From positions 1-55,905 of the forward strand of contig DATCZA010000049.1 in NCBI GenBank assembly GCA_036526135.1: a stretch of DNA of 55,905 nucleotides, read 5' to 3'. Origin of the DNA: UBA2965 sp036526135 (GTDB lineage: Bacteria; Pseudomonadota; Gammaproteobacteria; Pseudomonadales; Azotimanducaceae). Position 1 is the stretch's first letter; each line of letters opens with the position of its first letter. The notes under the pieces are model-generated. The model searched no databases. It saw only the letters and a program-made list of their open reading frames with translations, and was not told the origin of the DNA. Both the position numbers and the translations under genes were made by a program. Positions 43,659 to 51,079 of the stretch are shown one piece after another.

Positions 43659-43693
43659 CGGGAAAGTATACGGGCTAAGACCCTTTTATGGCC

Positions 43694-44026
43694 TCATTCA
43701 TCGAAATCGAAGTCGAGGTAATCGAGGTCTTCGTCCAGACGCTTCCGCTCCAGGCGCTGCTCGATGGCTCTACGGATGGCAAGCGATCTGGCGTTCTGTT
43801 CCTTCAGGGTGAGCTCGTCGTCAACCGCTCCGACATCGTCGTCGTAGTCGTCGAGATCGTCGCCAAGTGCTTCGTCGTCACCAAACTCGCCGTCACCCCG
43901 CTCGATTTCAGCGTCGTCTTCCGAGACGTCCTCGTCGACGAATTCCGTCTGATCGCTAAACTCTTCTCGTTCCTCGAGAGCGCCTGCGTCTTCGTCGTTG
44001 ACCTGGGACATGGTGGAACGACCCAT
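43694..44026 (-). CDS. PA3496-like small acidic protein
   Basis: 110 residues. The C-terminal 35 (ARSLAIRRAIEQRLERKRL, then DEDLDYLD) resemble the small PA3496 family, named as putative envelope integrity proteins in Pseudomonas. The first 70 residues are almost all Asp/Glu and unordered, which is longer than I recall for the family. Alternative start: ATG at 44011 (MSQVNDEDA). It lies 35 bases upstream of selD on the same strand. No signal peptide or membrane segment. Confidence 0.65.
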   Translation of the reverse strand: MGRSTMSQVNDEDAGALEEREEFSDQTEFVDEDVSEDDAEIERGDGEFGDDEALGDDLDDYDDDVGAVDDELTLKEQNARSLAIRRAIEQRLERKRLDEDLDYLDFDFDE

Positions 44027-44182
44027 CCCGAAAAGCCTTGCTCGATTCCGCGCTTTTTAGGCCCGCGTCCTACGCGTGTCAAGGGATTTTGAGGACGAAT
44101 TACCGACGGCCCGATGGGAGTTTCCATTGGGCGTCGGAGACCTCGATGCTGACCGGCCGCGCCGGCGGATACCAAGCGCCGA

Positions 44183-44269
44183 TCAGGCGAACAGGGGGGT
44201 CAGCAGATAAGCCACGAACGCGGCGACTGCGAGGAGACTCAGGTTGTCTTTGATACCGATCTTAGCCAT
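44183..44269 (-). CDS. Possible 28-residue single-pass membrane peptide
   Basis: A short reading frame from ATG at 44269 to TGA at 44183. The peptide has a charged start (MAKIGIKDN) and then a hydrophobic helix (LSLLAVAAFVAYLLTPLFA), a believable one-segment membrane peptide. There is no clear ribosome-binding site, and the frame is short enough to be chance. It is the only coding candidate in 44027-44383; the rest of that stretch holds a 7-pair inverted repeat near 44110-44130 and the hairpin at 44345-44367. Confidence 0.35.
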   Translation of the reverse strand: MAKIGIKDNLSLLAVAAFVAYLLTPLFA

Positions 44270-44341
44270 GAGCCAAGGTTAGGCATTCGCAACGATCAGG
44301 TGAAGAATTGATTGCTTCTATGGATATTCCATCAGGTGCTT

Positions 44342-44367
44342 AAAGCGATGGCCTTCGCCGCCATCGC
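44342..44367 (-). terminator. Hairpin after the YeiH-type gene
   Basis: Perfect 8-base arms GCGATGGC (44345-44352) and GCCATCGC (44360-44367) with a 7-base loop, 17 bases after the stop of the exporter gene. On the minus strand it is followed by TTTAAG, so the T-run is short. Likely a transcription terminator for that operon. Confidence 0.55.
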
Positions 44368-44383
44368 GGGCGGCTCGAACCCG

Positions 44384-45364
44384 TCAGGTGAATTGAAGAA
44401 TGACCAGCAGCGAGCCGGGCACAACCAACCCCCACAATGCCAGCGCCTGCCACAGGACCCGTCCCCTGATCCGGCGCACGGTGGCCCGGGTGAGCTCGGT
44501 GCCGACCAGAAATAGCGCGACCACCAGCAGCGCTTTGCTCAAAGCGCCCGCCGCCTTGGGGCCCGCTGCCGGCAGCTCGAGGAACGTGCCAACCGCCGCG
44601 GCAACGATGAACAGGAGGATGAACCCGGGAACCCGCAACCGCGCGCTCTCCCCGGTCTGCATCAGGCTCGCCCCCAGCGCGACCGGAATGATCCAGAGGG
44701 TTCTTCCAAGCTTTATCGTGGTGGCTACCTCCGCAGCTTCGTCACCGTAGATGGCGGCGGTGGCAACCACCGAGCTCGTATCGTGAATGGCGAGCGCAGA
44801 CCAGAGGCCGAATTCCAGCTGGCTGAGATCGAGCCATTGACCGATCGTGGGAAAGGTAAAAAGAGCAACCACATTGAGCAGAAACACGATGGCAAGGGCC
44901 ACCGCCGTTTGCTGAGGCTGTGCCCGCACAAGTGTGCTCAGGGTGGCGATCGCCGTGCCACCGCAGATGGCGGTGCCCGCCGTAATCAGCTTGCTGGACG
45001 CTGCCTCGACACGCAGCGCGCGACCGATCAGCATGCCCAGGCCAAGGGTCGCCAGCACGTAGGCAGCCACCGTCCAGGTGTAATCCGCACTCAGGCTCCA
45101 CAAAGTATCCAGGCTCAGCCGAAACCCCAGCAGAACGATGGCCGTCTGCAGGCAGTAGCGACTTAGCGCCGACGCCTGAGGAAACAGGCCGCGGTCGATT
45201 ACCAGGACGATGGCGCCACCCACGAGCAGGGCGAAGGCGGGATTGCCGAAATAGATCAGGGGCGGGAGAGCTGCACACGCGATGCCGATACCCAGAGCGC
45301 TCCCCACCATCGGGGCGCTGCCGGGTGAGTCCTCTGCAGGAGCGGCGTCAGCCGGTCGCTGCAC
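44384..45364 (-). CDS. YeiH-family putative sulfate/sulfite exporter
   Basis: 326 residues, about ten membrane segments. Family features: TAIVLLGFRLSLDTLW, the TAGTAICGGTAIATLS signature and ALAIHDTSSVVATAAIYG. Members are linked to export of sulfite, sulfate or sulfonate products. The GTG start at 45364 has GGAGG five bases upstream and overlaps the end of the hydrolase gene by 17 bases, so the two are coupled. The partner gene points to removal of sulfite formed from persulfide. A hairpin follows the stop. Confidence 0.85.
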   Translation of the reverse strand: MQRPADAAPAEDSPGSAPMVGSALGIGIACAALPPLIYFGNPAFALLVGGAIVLVIDRGLFPQASALSRYCLQTAIVLLGFRLSLDTLWSLSADYTWTVAAYVLATLGLGMLIGRALRVEAASSKLITAGTAICGGTAIATLSTLVRAQPQQTAVALAIVFLLNVVALFTFPTIGQWLDLSQLEFGLWSALAIHDTSSVVATAAIYGDEAAEVATTIKLGRTLWIIPVALGASLMQTGESARLRVPGFILLFIVAAAVGTFLELPAAGPKAAGALSKALLVVALFLVGTELTRATVRRIRGRVLWQALALWGLVVPGSLLVILQFT

Positions 45365-46163
45365 GCCTGCCTCCGCAGATATTCGTCTGCAGCGCAGGAA
45401 TCATCAGCTTCGGGGGCGCAAGGGTGGCGTCCCGCTGTTCGCGCATACGTGCAAAGGCCTCCTCACAGACCCCAGCGCCAAGGTGAACGTTGTGGCGTTT
45501 CTCCTCGCCCACGGTGGTCAGATAGTGATACCCGCGCCCATTCGGGGCGTAGTCGTGGCACATGAAAAGACGGGTCGCATCTGGCAGAGCGAAGATCTTC
45601 TGAATGGATCGGTACAGCAATCGTGCGTCCCCCCCCGGAAAGTCACATCTGGCCGTGCCGTAGTCTGGCATGAGCAGCGTGTCCCCCACAAAGGCATTTT
45701 CGCCGAACACGTAGGTAACACACGCTGGCGTATGTCCCGGAGTGTGCATCACCCGCCCGCAGGCATGGCCCAGGCAGATGCGGTCGTTGTCCTTTAGGAG
45801 TCGGTCGAACTGGCTGCCATCGATCGCGCCGGCCACGCCGAGCAGATCGGCAAAGTGGCCCTGCACCTGCACCACTTGATCCCCGATGGCGGTCTGGGCG
45901 CACACGAAATGGCTCTTCAGGTACGCGGCTGCAGACAGATGGTCGGCGTGCACGTGGGTGTCGAGAATCCACTCGACGATCAACCCGTTGGCTTTGACGA
46001 ACTCCACCAGCTGGTCTGCGCCCGCCGTGCTGGTCTCACCGGTTGCAAGGTCGTAGTTCAGAACCGCGTCAATGATCGCGCACGCGCGGCTCTCAGGATT
46101 CACCACCGCATAGCTGTAGGAACATGAATCAGGATCGAAAAACGGGTGCACCATTAGGCTCAC
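45348..46163 (-). CDS. Metallo-beta-lactamase-fold persulfide dioxygenase-like protein
   Basis: About 271 residues. The metal motif THVHADHLSAA, VMHTPGHTPACVTYVFGE, FVGDTLLMPDYGTARCDFPG and MCHDYAPNG match the Blh/ETHE1-like family that oxidises glutathione persulfide to sulfite. I chose GTG at 46163 because AGGAG lies six bases upstream. An ATG at 46235 would add an N-terminus with no family match, and ATG at 46154 has poorer spacing. It is coupled to the exporter and divergent from an Lrp-type regulator. Rhodanese or BigR partners often seen with Blh are absent. Confidence 0.85.
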   Translation of the reverse strand: MSLMVHPFFDPDSCSYSYAVVNPESRACAIIDAVLNYDLATGETSTAGADQLVEFVKANGLIVEWILDTHVHADHLSAAAYLKSHFVCAQTAIGDQVVQVQGHFADLLGVAGAIDGSQFDRLLKDNDRICLGHACGRVMHTPGHTPACVTYVFGENAFVGDTLLMPDYGTARCDFPGGDARLLYRSIQKIFALPDATRLFMCHDYAPNGRGYHYLTTVGEEKRHNVHLGAGVCEEAFARMREQRDATLAPPKLMIPALQTNICGGRRAATG

Positions 46164-46291
46164 AAGCTTCTCCTGCGGATGACTTGAGAAGAGTTTATTG
46201 CAGATGGAGCGGTAAAAAGTCCCGTTATGTTTCACATATTCCTGGTTATACGTAATATTATTCTACGATTCTTACTAATTTCAGACGAATT
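46164..46291. promoter_or_regulatory. Divergent AT-rich promoter region, hydrolase / Lrp-type regulator
   Basis: About 128 bases, far AT-richer than the surroundings. An imperfect dyad CGTAATATTATTCTACG at 46251-46267 has matching outer CGTA/TACG arms, a candidate operator for the Lrp/AsnC protein encoded to the right. It should hold both promoters, but I cannot fix -35/-10 boxes with confidence. Confidence 0.5.
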
Positions 46292-46762
46292 ATGCCTACT
46301 TACGATCGCGCTGACCGACTTATTCTGGAGACCCTGCAGAACGACGCTTCTCTTTCCAATGCCGAGCTCGCCGAGCGCATCGGGCTGTCCGCGAACGCCT
46401 GCTGGCGCCGCACCCGCCGCCTGGAGGAACGGGGGGTCATTCGCAAGCAGGTCGCGCTCTTGAGCCAGGAGAAGCTGAACCTCAAGGTTACCGTTTTCGT
46501 GGGCATCCGAACGAACGAGCACAACGAGAGCTGGCTGGAGCGATTCGCAGAAGGGGTCAAGGCCATCCCGGAGGTCGTGGAGTTTTACCGCATGAGCGGG
46601 GATACCGACTACCTGCTGAAGATCGTGGCCGAGGACATCGCCGATTACGACAGGGTCTACAAGCATCTGATTTCAGTCGCAAACCTGCACGACGTGTCAT
46701 CCTCCTTCGCCATGGAGCGGATCAAGTCCTCCACGGCCCTGCCGCTGACGCACCTTCCATGA
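46292..46762 (+). CDS. Lrp/AsnC-family regulator
   Basis: 156 residues. N-terminal helix-turn-helix (SNAELAERIGLSANACWRR) and a C-terminal ligand-binding domain (VEFYRMSGDTDYLLKIVAED). Lrp-type proteins bind amino acids or related small molecules. It is divergent from the persulfide dioxygenase-like gene across an AT-rich gap with a dyad, so I infer control of the hydrolase-exporter pair and itself; a sulfur amino acid such as cysteine would be a sensible effector but is not shown. Confidence 0.9.
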   Translation: MPTYDRADRLILETLQNDASLSNAELAERIGLSANACWRRTRRLEERGVIRKQVALLSQEKLNLKVTVFVGIRTNEHNESWLERFAEGVKAIPEVVEFYRMSGDTDYLLKIVAEDIADYDRVYKHLISVANLHDVSSSFAMERIKSSTALPLTHLP

Positions 46763-46794
46763 GGATGTCCTGACCTAGCGGGGCGGCACGAGCA

Positions 46795-47412
46795 TTAACG
46801 AACCTCGAAATAGCGCGGCTGGCCTCCCCCTTCCCGGGCCAGATAGTCCTGAATGGACCCGACCCCGCGCTCGCTGGCCTCAAACAGGCTCTCAAGATGC
46901 TCCCTGGAGTTGACGATCCCCAGCGCGCCGATCCGAGCGTCGGAATCAATCAGCACGGCATAGGGCACCTTGCTTACACCATAGGCTCGACCGAGCTCCT
47001 CGGAGACCACGTAGGGAAACTCGCCGAGCTGCATTTCGGCGACAAAAGACAGGTGTTCCCCCGGGTCATCTCCATCGCTGGCAAGCACCAGGGCGACGCC
47101 GCCTTCGGCACGGTGCACCGACCGGAGCACGGGCAGCATCGACCGGCTGATGGGACAGTCAGGGGCAAGGAAGAAGAGCAGTTGACGCGCCCCGGGCGCG
47201 GCGATCGCCACCTCTCCCCCACCGAGGGTTTCCAGGTTGAACGACGGGGCCCGCATACCAACCTTGAGCGTCTGATTCACGCTGAGCGCCCCGGCCGGCG
47301 CGATTCGCCCGTGTAGCGAACGCACCTGCCGAGTCAGCGCGAGCACGAGGACGGCAAGGGCAAGAGCGCAAGCCCAGAGCACGACGTTCGCGACAACGGC
47401 AAGGTCAGCCAC
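46795..47412 (-). CDS. mauD: MauD-like thioredoxin-fold protein
   Basis: 205 residues: one N-terminal membrane segment (about 5-25) and a periplasmic TlpA/thioredoxin-like domain. It matches methylamine dehydrogenase accessory protein MauD in layout (VGMRAPSFNLETL, FFLAPDCPISRSMLPVL, then YGVSKVPYAVLID). The usual CPxC is CPIS here, so the second cysteine is missing. GTG start overlaps the mauE stop by 8 bases. MauD helps form disulfides in the dehydrogenase small subunit; no such subunit gene is present nearby. It may serve another target, or be a leftover. Confidence 0.8.
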   Translation of the reverse strand: MADLAVVANVVLWACALALAVLVLALTRQVRSLHGRIAPAGALSVNQTLKVGMRAPSFNLETLGGGEVAIAAPGARQLLFFLAPDCPISRSMLPVLRSVHRAEGGVALVLASDGDDPGEHLSFVAEMQLGEFPYVVSEELGRAYGVSKVPYAVLIDSDARIGALGIVNSREHLESLFEASERGVGSIQDYLAREGGGQPRYFEVR

Positions 47413-47926
47413 GGTTCGCGACGCCCACGCCCGCGTTGGCGAGCAGCTGCTCCAGGATCAGATACAGGCTCATCAGCACGACCACGGTCATCACGACCAG
47501 CAGCCAGGTGACGGGCTCGACAGCCGCGACTTCCGGTGCCGCTCCGTAAGGCCACGCAAGGGCCATCAGCAGGCCGTTGCGAAGAATCAGCCACCCGCTC
47601 AGGGGAGTGGGGAGATCACCGCATCCGCAATCGATGTAATCCCTGCCGCGTATGAGGTTCACGGCTATAGCCACGCTGTAGATTCCGAGCACCGAGAATG
47701 CAAGCAGCGAGCCGGGACCGTCCGGCAGAAAGAGGCAGACGAGGGCGCCAGCCTCTAGCCCCATTAGAAGCGGGGCGCAGACCGGAACAAGGAAACTCGG
47801 GACAATTCCGTAGGCCTCAAAAGACGCTCGAAACCGCGGAAAGTCCCGCCCCTTGTGATACAGCGCGAGCGCAAACACGCAGGCTATGGTGCCCGCAGCC
47901 ACCTTGTGAACGACCCATTCCCACAT
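47405..47926 (-). CDS. mauE: MauE-like membrane protein
   Basis: About 173 residues with four to five membrane segments. The signature RGRDYIDCGCGDLPTPLSGW with its CGCG cysteines is typical of MauE, a DsbB/DoxX-like partner of MauD. I chose the ATG at 47926 (MWEWVVHKVAAG) because upstream residues look non-coding; the ribosome-binding site is weak. The mauE-mauD order is as in mau and aau operons, but the dehydrogenase genes (large and small subunits) are absent on both sides. Confidence 0.8.
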   Translation of the reverse strand: MWEWVVHKVAAGTIACVFALALYHKGRDFPRFRASFEAYGIVPSFLVPVCAPLLMGLEAGALVCLFLPDGPGSLLAFSVLGIYSVAIAVNLIRGRDYIDCGCGDLPTPLSGWLILRNGLLMALAWPYGAAPEVAAVEPVTWLLVVMTVVVLMSLYLILEQLLANAGVGVANRG

Positions 47927-48136
47927 TGCAGTCGCGCCCGGCTTCCCCTCTGACTCACCGCTCTCTCCGGACCGTAAAGCCGTCCACGTCCGGAAACCCT
48001 TCGCCACGGAGGTTAGCATTGCATGTGGGCGCGCGTACAATGGCGCGCTTTCCAGCTGAGGCGGCATTGTGAGCGGGCAGAGCCCGCCCCTGTTCAGTGA
48101 AGCGACACGTCGCTACGTTCTCGGCATCCCAATTGC

Positions 48137-48662
48137 CCGCTGGGCATACCTTTCGGCATCCTCTCCGGTTTTCTGGCGGGCGGCTGGATGAAGGAGTTCT
48201 TCGGCTGACGGGTCGCATTCTTCGTCGTCGGGATACCCCGCATCGTAGCGGCTGTGGTTGTTCGGCTGACCGTCCGCGAACCGCCCAGCGGTATGGCCGA
48301 GGGACGCGAACCGGCCATCGAGCAGCCCACCATCATGGCGACGTGCCGAACGCTGTGGCGAAGAAGGGCATTCCGGGCGGTATCGGAATCGCCCTCGGAG
48401 GCCATCTGGCGGACCGGCTCGGCGCCCGCGATCGGTGGCATAAGAAATACTGATTTTTGTTCTTAATATCATTAGGTTAGGCCTATAACCTAAAACCGTA
48501 GGCATTATCAGCGATCTCCTCCAACCTGCCTACGGGCCGGAGTCGCTCCGCTACAGCCTTCTCGTCTGCTCGTTCGTGAATGTCTGGGCTGCCGCCCACT
48601 ATTACCCGGCGGGAACATACCTCCCAGGCGACCTGGCGGCCGCAGAGCGCGGCAGCGACTGA
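48137..48662 (+). pseudogene. Decayed MFS permease (spinster-like), three fragments
   Basis: Three pieces in three frames, in MFS order. Block 1 (from 48137): PLGIPFGILSGFLAGGWMK, then EFFG, TGA at 48206-48208, then RVAFFVVGIPR and VRLTVREPPSGMAEG. The stop sits where relatives have Trp (FFGWR), so TGG probably became TGA. Block 2 (about 48366-48450): GIPGGIGIALGGHLADRLG, ARDRW. Block 3 (from about 48460): LNIIRLGL, TAA at 48486-48488, PKTVGIISDLL, QPAYGPESLRYSLL, ending at TGA 48660-48662. The N-terminal half and middle parts are deleted. It cannot make a permease. Confidence 0.75.
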
Positions 48663-48671
48663 CCACCGAGC

Positions 48672-49838
48672 CTATGGTTTCGGTTCATCGGCATGCCACA
48701 GATCGCGGGTCCCGATCCGAAGGAATTCCGCCGGCAGCCGCGAGGTACCCTCGAGCGCGTAGTCGGCCAGCAGCTCGCCCATCACCGGCGCGAATTTGAA
48801 TCCGTGGCCGCTGAACCCGCAAGCCACGGTGACCGCGTCATGATCGGGGTGCCGATCGACGATGAAATGACCATCGCGGGAATTCGTGTACATGCAGATC
48901 GACGAGCCGATGCGCGAGCCTCGCAGCCCGGGGAGTAGAGACCTCACGGCGCGCAGCGTCGCCTGATACTCGGCCTCGGAGGGCGGCGCTTTCGGGCCAT
49001 CGGGTTCGCATGTCTCGCCGGGAGCATGATGGGCGAACTTGGCTCCCACACGCGCGGTATTCGGGACGCAGGCAGGGAACCCGTAGTAGATCCCCGGATG
49101 CCCCGCGATCTCCAGCGCCCAGCACGGAAACCTGCCCAGAGAGAATTCTGCGCAGCGCTCGGGCCAGATCCAGAAAAGCGTTTGGCGGGTCACGTTCAGA
49201 GCGACGCGGGGCAGCCGACAGATGTCGCTCGACCAGCTTCCCGCCGCGATGACGAGTGCACCGGCCTCGAGCTCCCCAGCGCTGGTGCTGACCACTACCC
49301 CGCCTGATTCGGCCCGCCAACCGTCTACCCGGGTCTGGCTCATCAGCGTAGCGCCGTTGGCAATGGCGAGCTTCGCAAACGCGTTGATGCCGTGACCGGC
49401 GAGCACGAACCCGGCTTGCGGCTCGAAGGCCGAGACGCAGCCGTCGGGTAAGCGAAACCCCGGGAACCGATCGTGCAGCTCGGCTGGCGCGAGCGGCTCG
49501 AATTCCAGTCGATGGGATTCCGCAGCCATTCGTGAGCCCCCGATCAGCGGCCCATCCGGAGGCCCTACATAGACGGTGCCCGTCGGATAGAGCAGTTCGA
49601 GCCCGCTGAGAGCCTCGAGTCGACGCCAGCCTTCGTAAGCCCGCTCGAGCAGCGGAACATAGTCGGGATGCTCGAAGTAAGCCTTTCGGATGAGGCGCGT
49701 ATCACCCCCACTGGAGCCCAAGGAGTTGGGCACCGACCATTGCTCGATGCCCAGCACCCTGGCGCCCCGGGATGCCAGCCGCTCCAAAGCCGCGGCGCCC
49801 ATGGCGCCGACACCGAGGACGATCACGTCGTAGCTCAT
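48672..49838 (-). CDS. SolA-like FAD amine oxidase (N-methyl-amino acid oxidase)
   Basis: 388 residues of the monomeric sarcosine oxidase / N-methyltryptophan oxidase family. FAD-binding VIVLGVGAMGAAALERLASRG, GIEQWSVPNSLGSSGGDTRLIRKAY, and the covalent-flavin and active-site region SICMYTNSRDGHFIVD with the later CGFSGHGFKFAPVMGELL are present, including the cysteine before MYTN that holds FAD in this family. It oxidises N-methyl amino acids to the amine plus formaldehyde and peroxide. It stands next to a dead permease and the orphan mauED pair, which hints at a former amine-use locus. Confidence 0.88.
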   Translation of the reverse strand: MSYDVIVLGVGAMGAAALERLASRGARVLGIEQWSVPNSLGSSGGDTRLIRKAYFEHPDYVPLLERAYEGWRRLEALSGLELLYPTGTVYVGPPDGPLIGGSRMAAESHRLEFEPLAPAELHDRFPGFRLPDGCVSAFEPQAGFVLAGHGINAFAKLAIANGATLMSQTRVDGWRAESGGVVVSTSAGELEAGALVIAAGSWSSDICRLPRVALNVTRQTLFWIWPERCAEFSLGRFPCWALEIAGHPGIYYGFPACVPNTARVGAKFAHHAPGETCEPDGPKAPPSEAEYQATLRAVRSLLPGLRGSRIGSSICMYTNSRDGHFIVDRHPDHDAVTVACGFSGHGFKFAPVMGELLADYALEGTSRLPAEFLRIGTRDLWHADEPKP

Positions 49839-49956
49839 GGCGCAATCCTATCTCAGCTCGGCGAAGCGGGCAGAGGGAACAGTGCACATTGCGGCTGCCA
49901 ATCGGCTCCATCGCCGGTATGATGCTCGCAACTGCTCCAGCCGTCGTGTCACTTCC

Positions 49957-51030
49957 GTGGATCCTGTCTCCCAAGCCGCCCTCGGCGCCGTGGTCGCCCG
50001 CAGTGTCAGCCATCGCCAACTTGGTGCCGGCGCCGTCGCGCTTGGGGCCGCGGCAGGCGCCCTGCCGGACATCGACGTGTTCTTCTCTCTGGATGGTGAC
50101 TACTTCGACCAGCTGGTTAGCCATCGCGGGATCACGCATTCGCTGTTTTTCGCCCCCGTGGTGGGCCCCCTCTTCGGGTGGCTGGCCTGGCGCTGGACCG
50201 CCCGCCGCCGAAACGACCCCGGGGAGCCGGCGGCATTGCGCGCCTGGATGCTCGCGATGACCCTGGCGATGCTTTCCCACCCGCTTCTAGATTTACTAAC
50301 GCCGTACGGCACGCAACTCCTCCAGCCCTTCAGCGACGCGAGATTCGCGGTGGCGGCCATGCCCATCATCGATCCGATCTACACCATCGTGTTGCTGGCT
50401 GGGCTCGTTGCCGGATATCGGTTCACGGCGGCCGGGGGGAGGATCGCGGCAGCAACGCTGCTCGTCTCCTGCGCTTACCTGGGTTACGGCTGGCACCTCA
50501 ACGAGGGCGCGGAGCGGTTTGCCCGCGCCCAGCTCGCAGCCCAGGGGTTGCCGAACGTCGAGGTAGCCGCGTTCCCGACGATCCTGCAGATTCACCACCG
50601 ACGTGTGGTCGCACGCACCCCGGACGCCGACCGGGTCGGGTTCCTCTCCATGTGGGATCCGTGCGATATCGGCTGGCAAAGGGAACCTCGCCTGCCCCGA
50701 TCACAGGTGGAGGCCTTCCTCCGCACGCGGGAAGGGGCGATATTCGACTGGTTCACCATGGGTTGGTCACACTACGCCATCCAGGACGGGCACATGACGG
50801 CAACCGATCTTCGCTACGGGTCTGATGAGAACCCCCGGGCAAGCGTTTTCACGGCATCGGTCGCCCTGGACCACCTCGGGCGCCCCTCAGGAAATATCGC
50901 CGGCGGCCGCTTCACCCCGGACGCCAACGGCCGGAACCTCGAACGGCTGATCGCCATGACCTACGCACCCGGCTGCGGCACGAGCCCTGGACGGATGGCC
51001 CAAACGAGCCTGGAAGCCGGCGCCGGCTGA
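49957..51030 (+). CDS. YdjM/DUF457 membrane-bound metal-dependent hydrolase
   Basis: About 357 residues. The N-terminal VDPVSQAALGAVVARS, GALPDIDVFFSLDGDYF and HRGITHSLFFAP match the YdjM-like family; Asp and His residues there probably bind metal. Four to five membrane segments fill the first 180 residues, and a soluble C-terminal domain follows. I chose GTG at 49957 because the protein then begins as family members do; the ribosome-binding site is weak and an in-frame ATG at 49837 would overlap the start of solA. Cell role unknown, perhaps membrane lipid related. Confidence 0.78.
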   Translation: MDPVSQAALGAVVARSVSHRQLGAGAVALGAAAGALPDIDVFFSLDGDYFDQLVSHRGITHSLFFAPVVGPLFGWLAWRWTARRRNDPGEPAALRAWMLAMTLAMLSHPLLDLLTPYGTQLLQPFSDARFAVAAMPIIDPIYTIVLLAGLVAGYRFTAAGGRIAAATLLVSCAYLGYGWHLNEGAERFARAQLAAQGLPNVEVAAFPTILQIHHRRVVARTPDADRVGFLSMWDPCDIGWQREPRLPRSQVEAFLRTREGAIFDWFTMGWSHYAIQDGHMTATDLRYGSDENPRASVFTASVALDHLGRPSGNIAGGRFTPDANGRNLERLIAMTYAPGCGTSPGRMAQTSLEAGAG

Positions 51031-51079
51031 TGGCGTCAACGGAGCATCTGCAACGATCGCTTCGAACGCAGTCAGGGCC

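Noticed and set aside
43804..44175. A 123-codon minus-strand frame rich in Ser/Thr overlapping the acidic small protein
   Set aside because: It is the shifted reading of the Asp/Glu-rich gene (GAC/GAT runs read as Thr/Ser).
48073..48087. Hairpin GCGGGC-AGA-GCCCGC near the mauE upstream region as a terminator
   Set aside because: It has no T-run on either strand and lies at the edge of the decayed permease. I cannot assign it to a transcript.
48206..48208. In-frame TGA in the MFS remnant as a possible selenocysteine codon, given selABCD in the window
   Set aside because: The position is a conserved Trp in MFS relatives (FFGWR), no selenoprotein MFS is known to me, and further stops and frame changes show the gene is dead.
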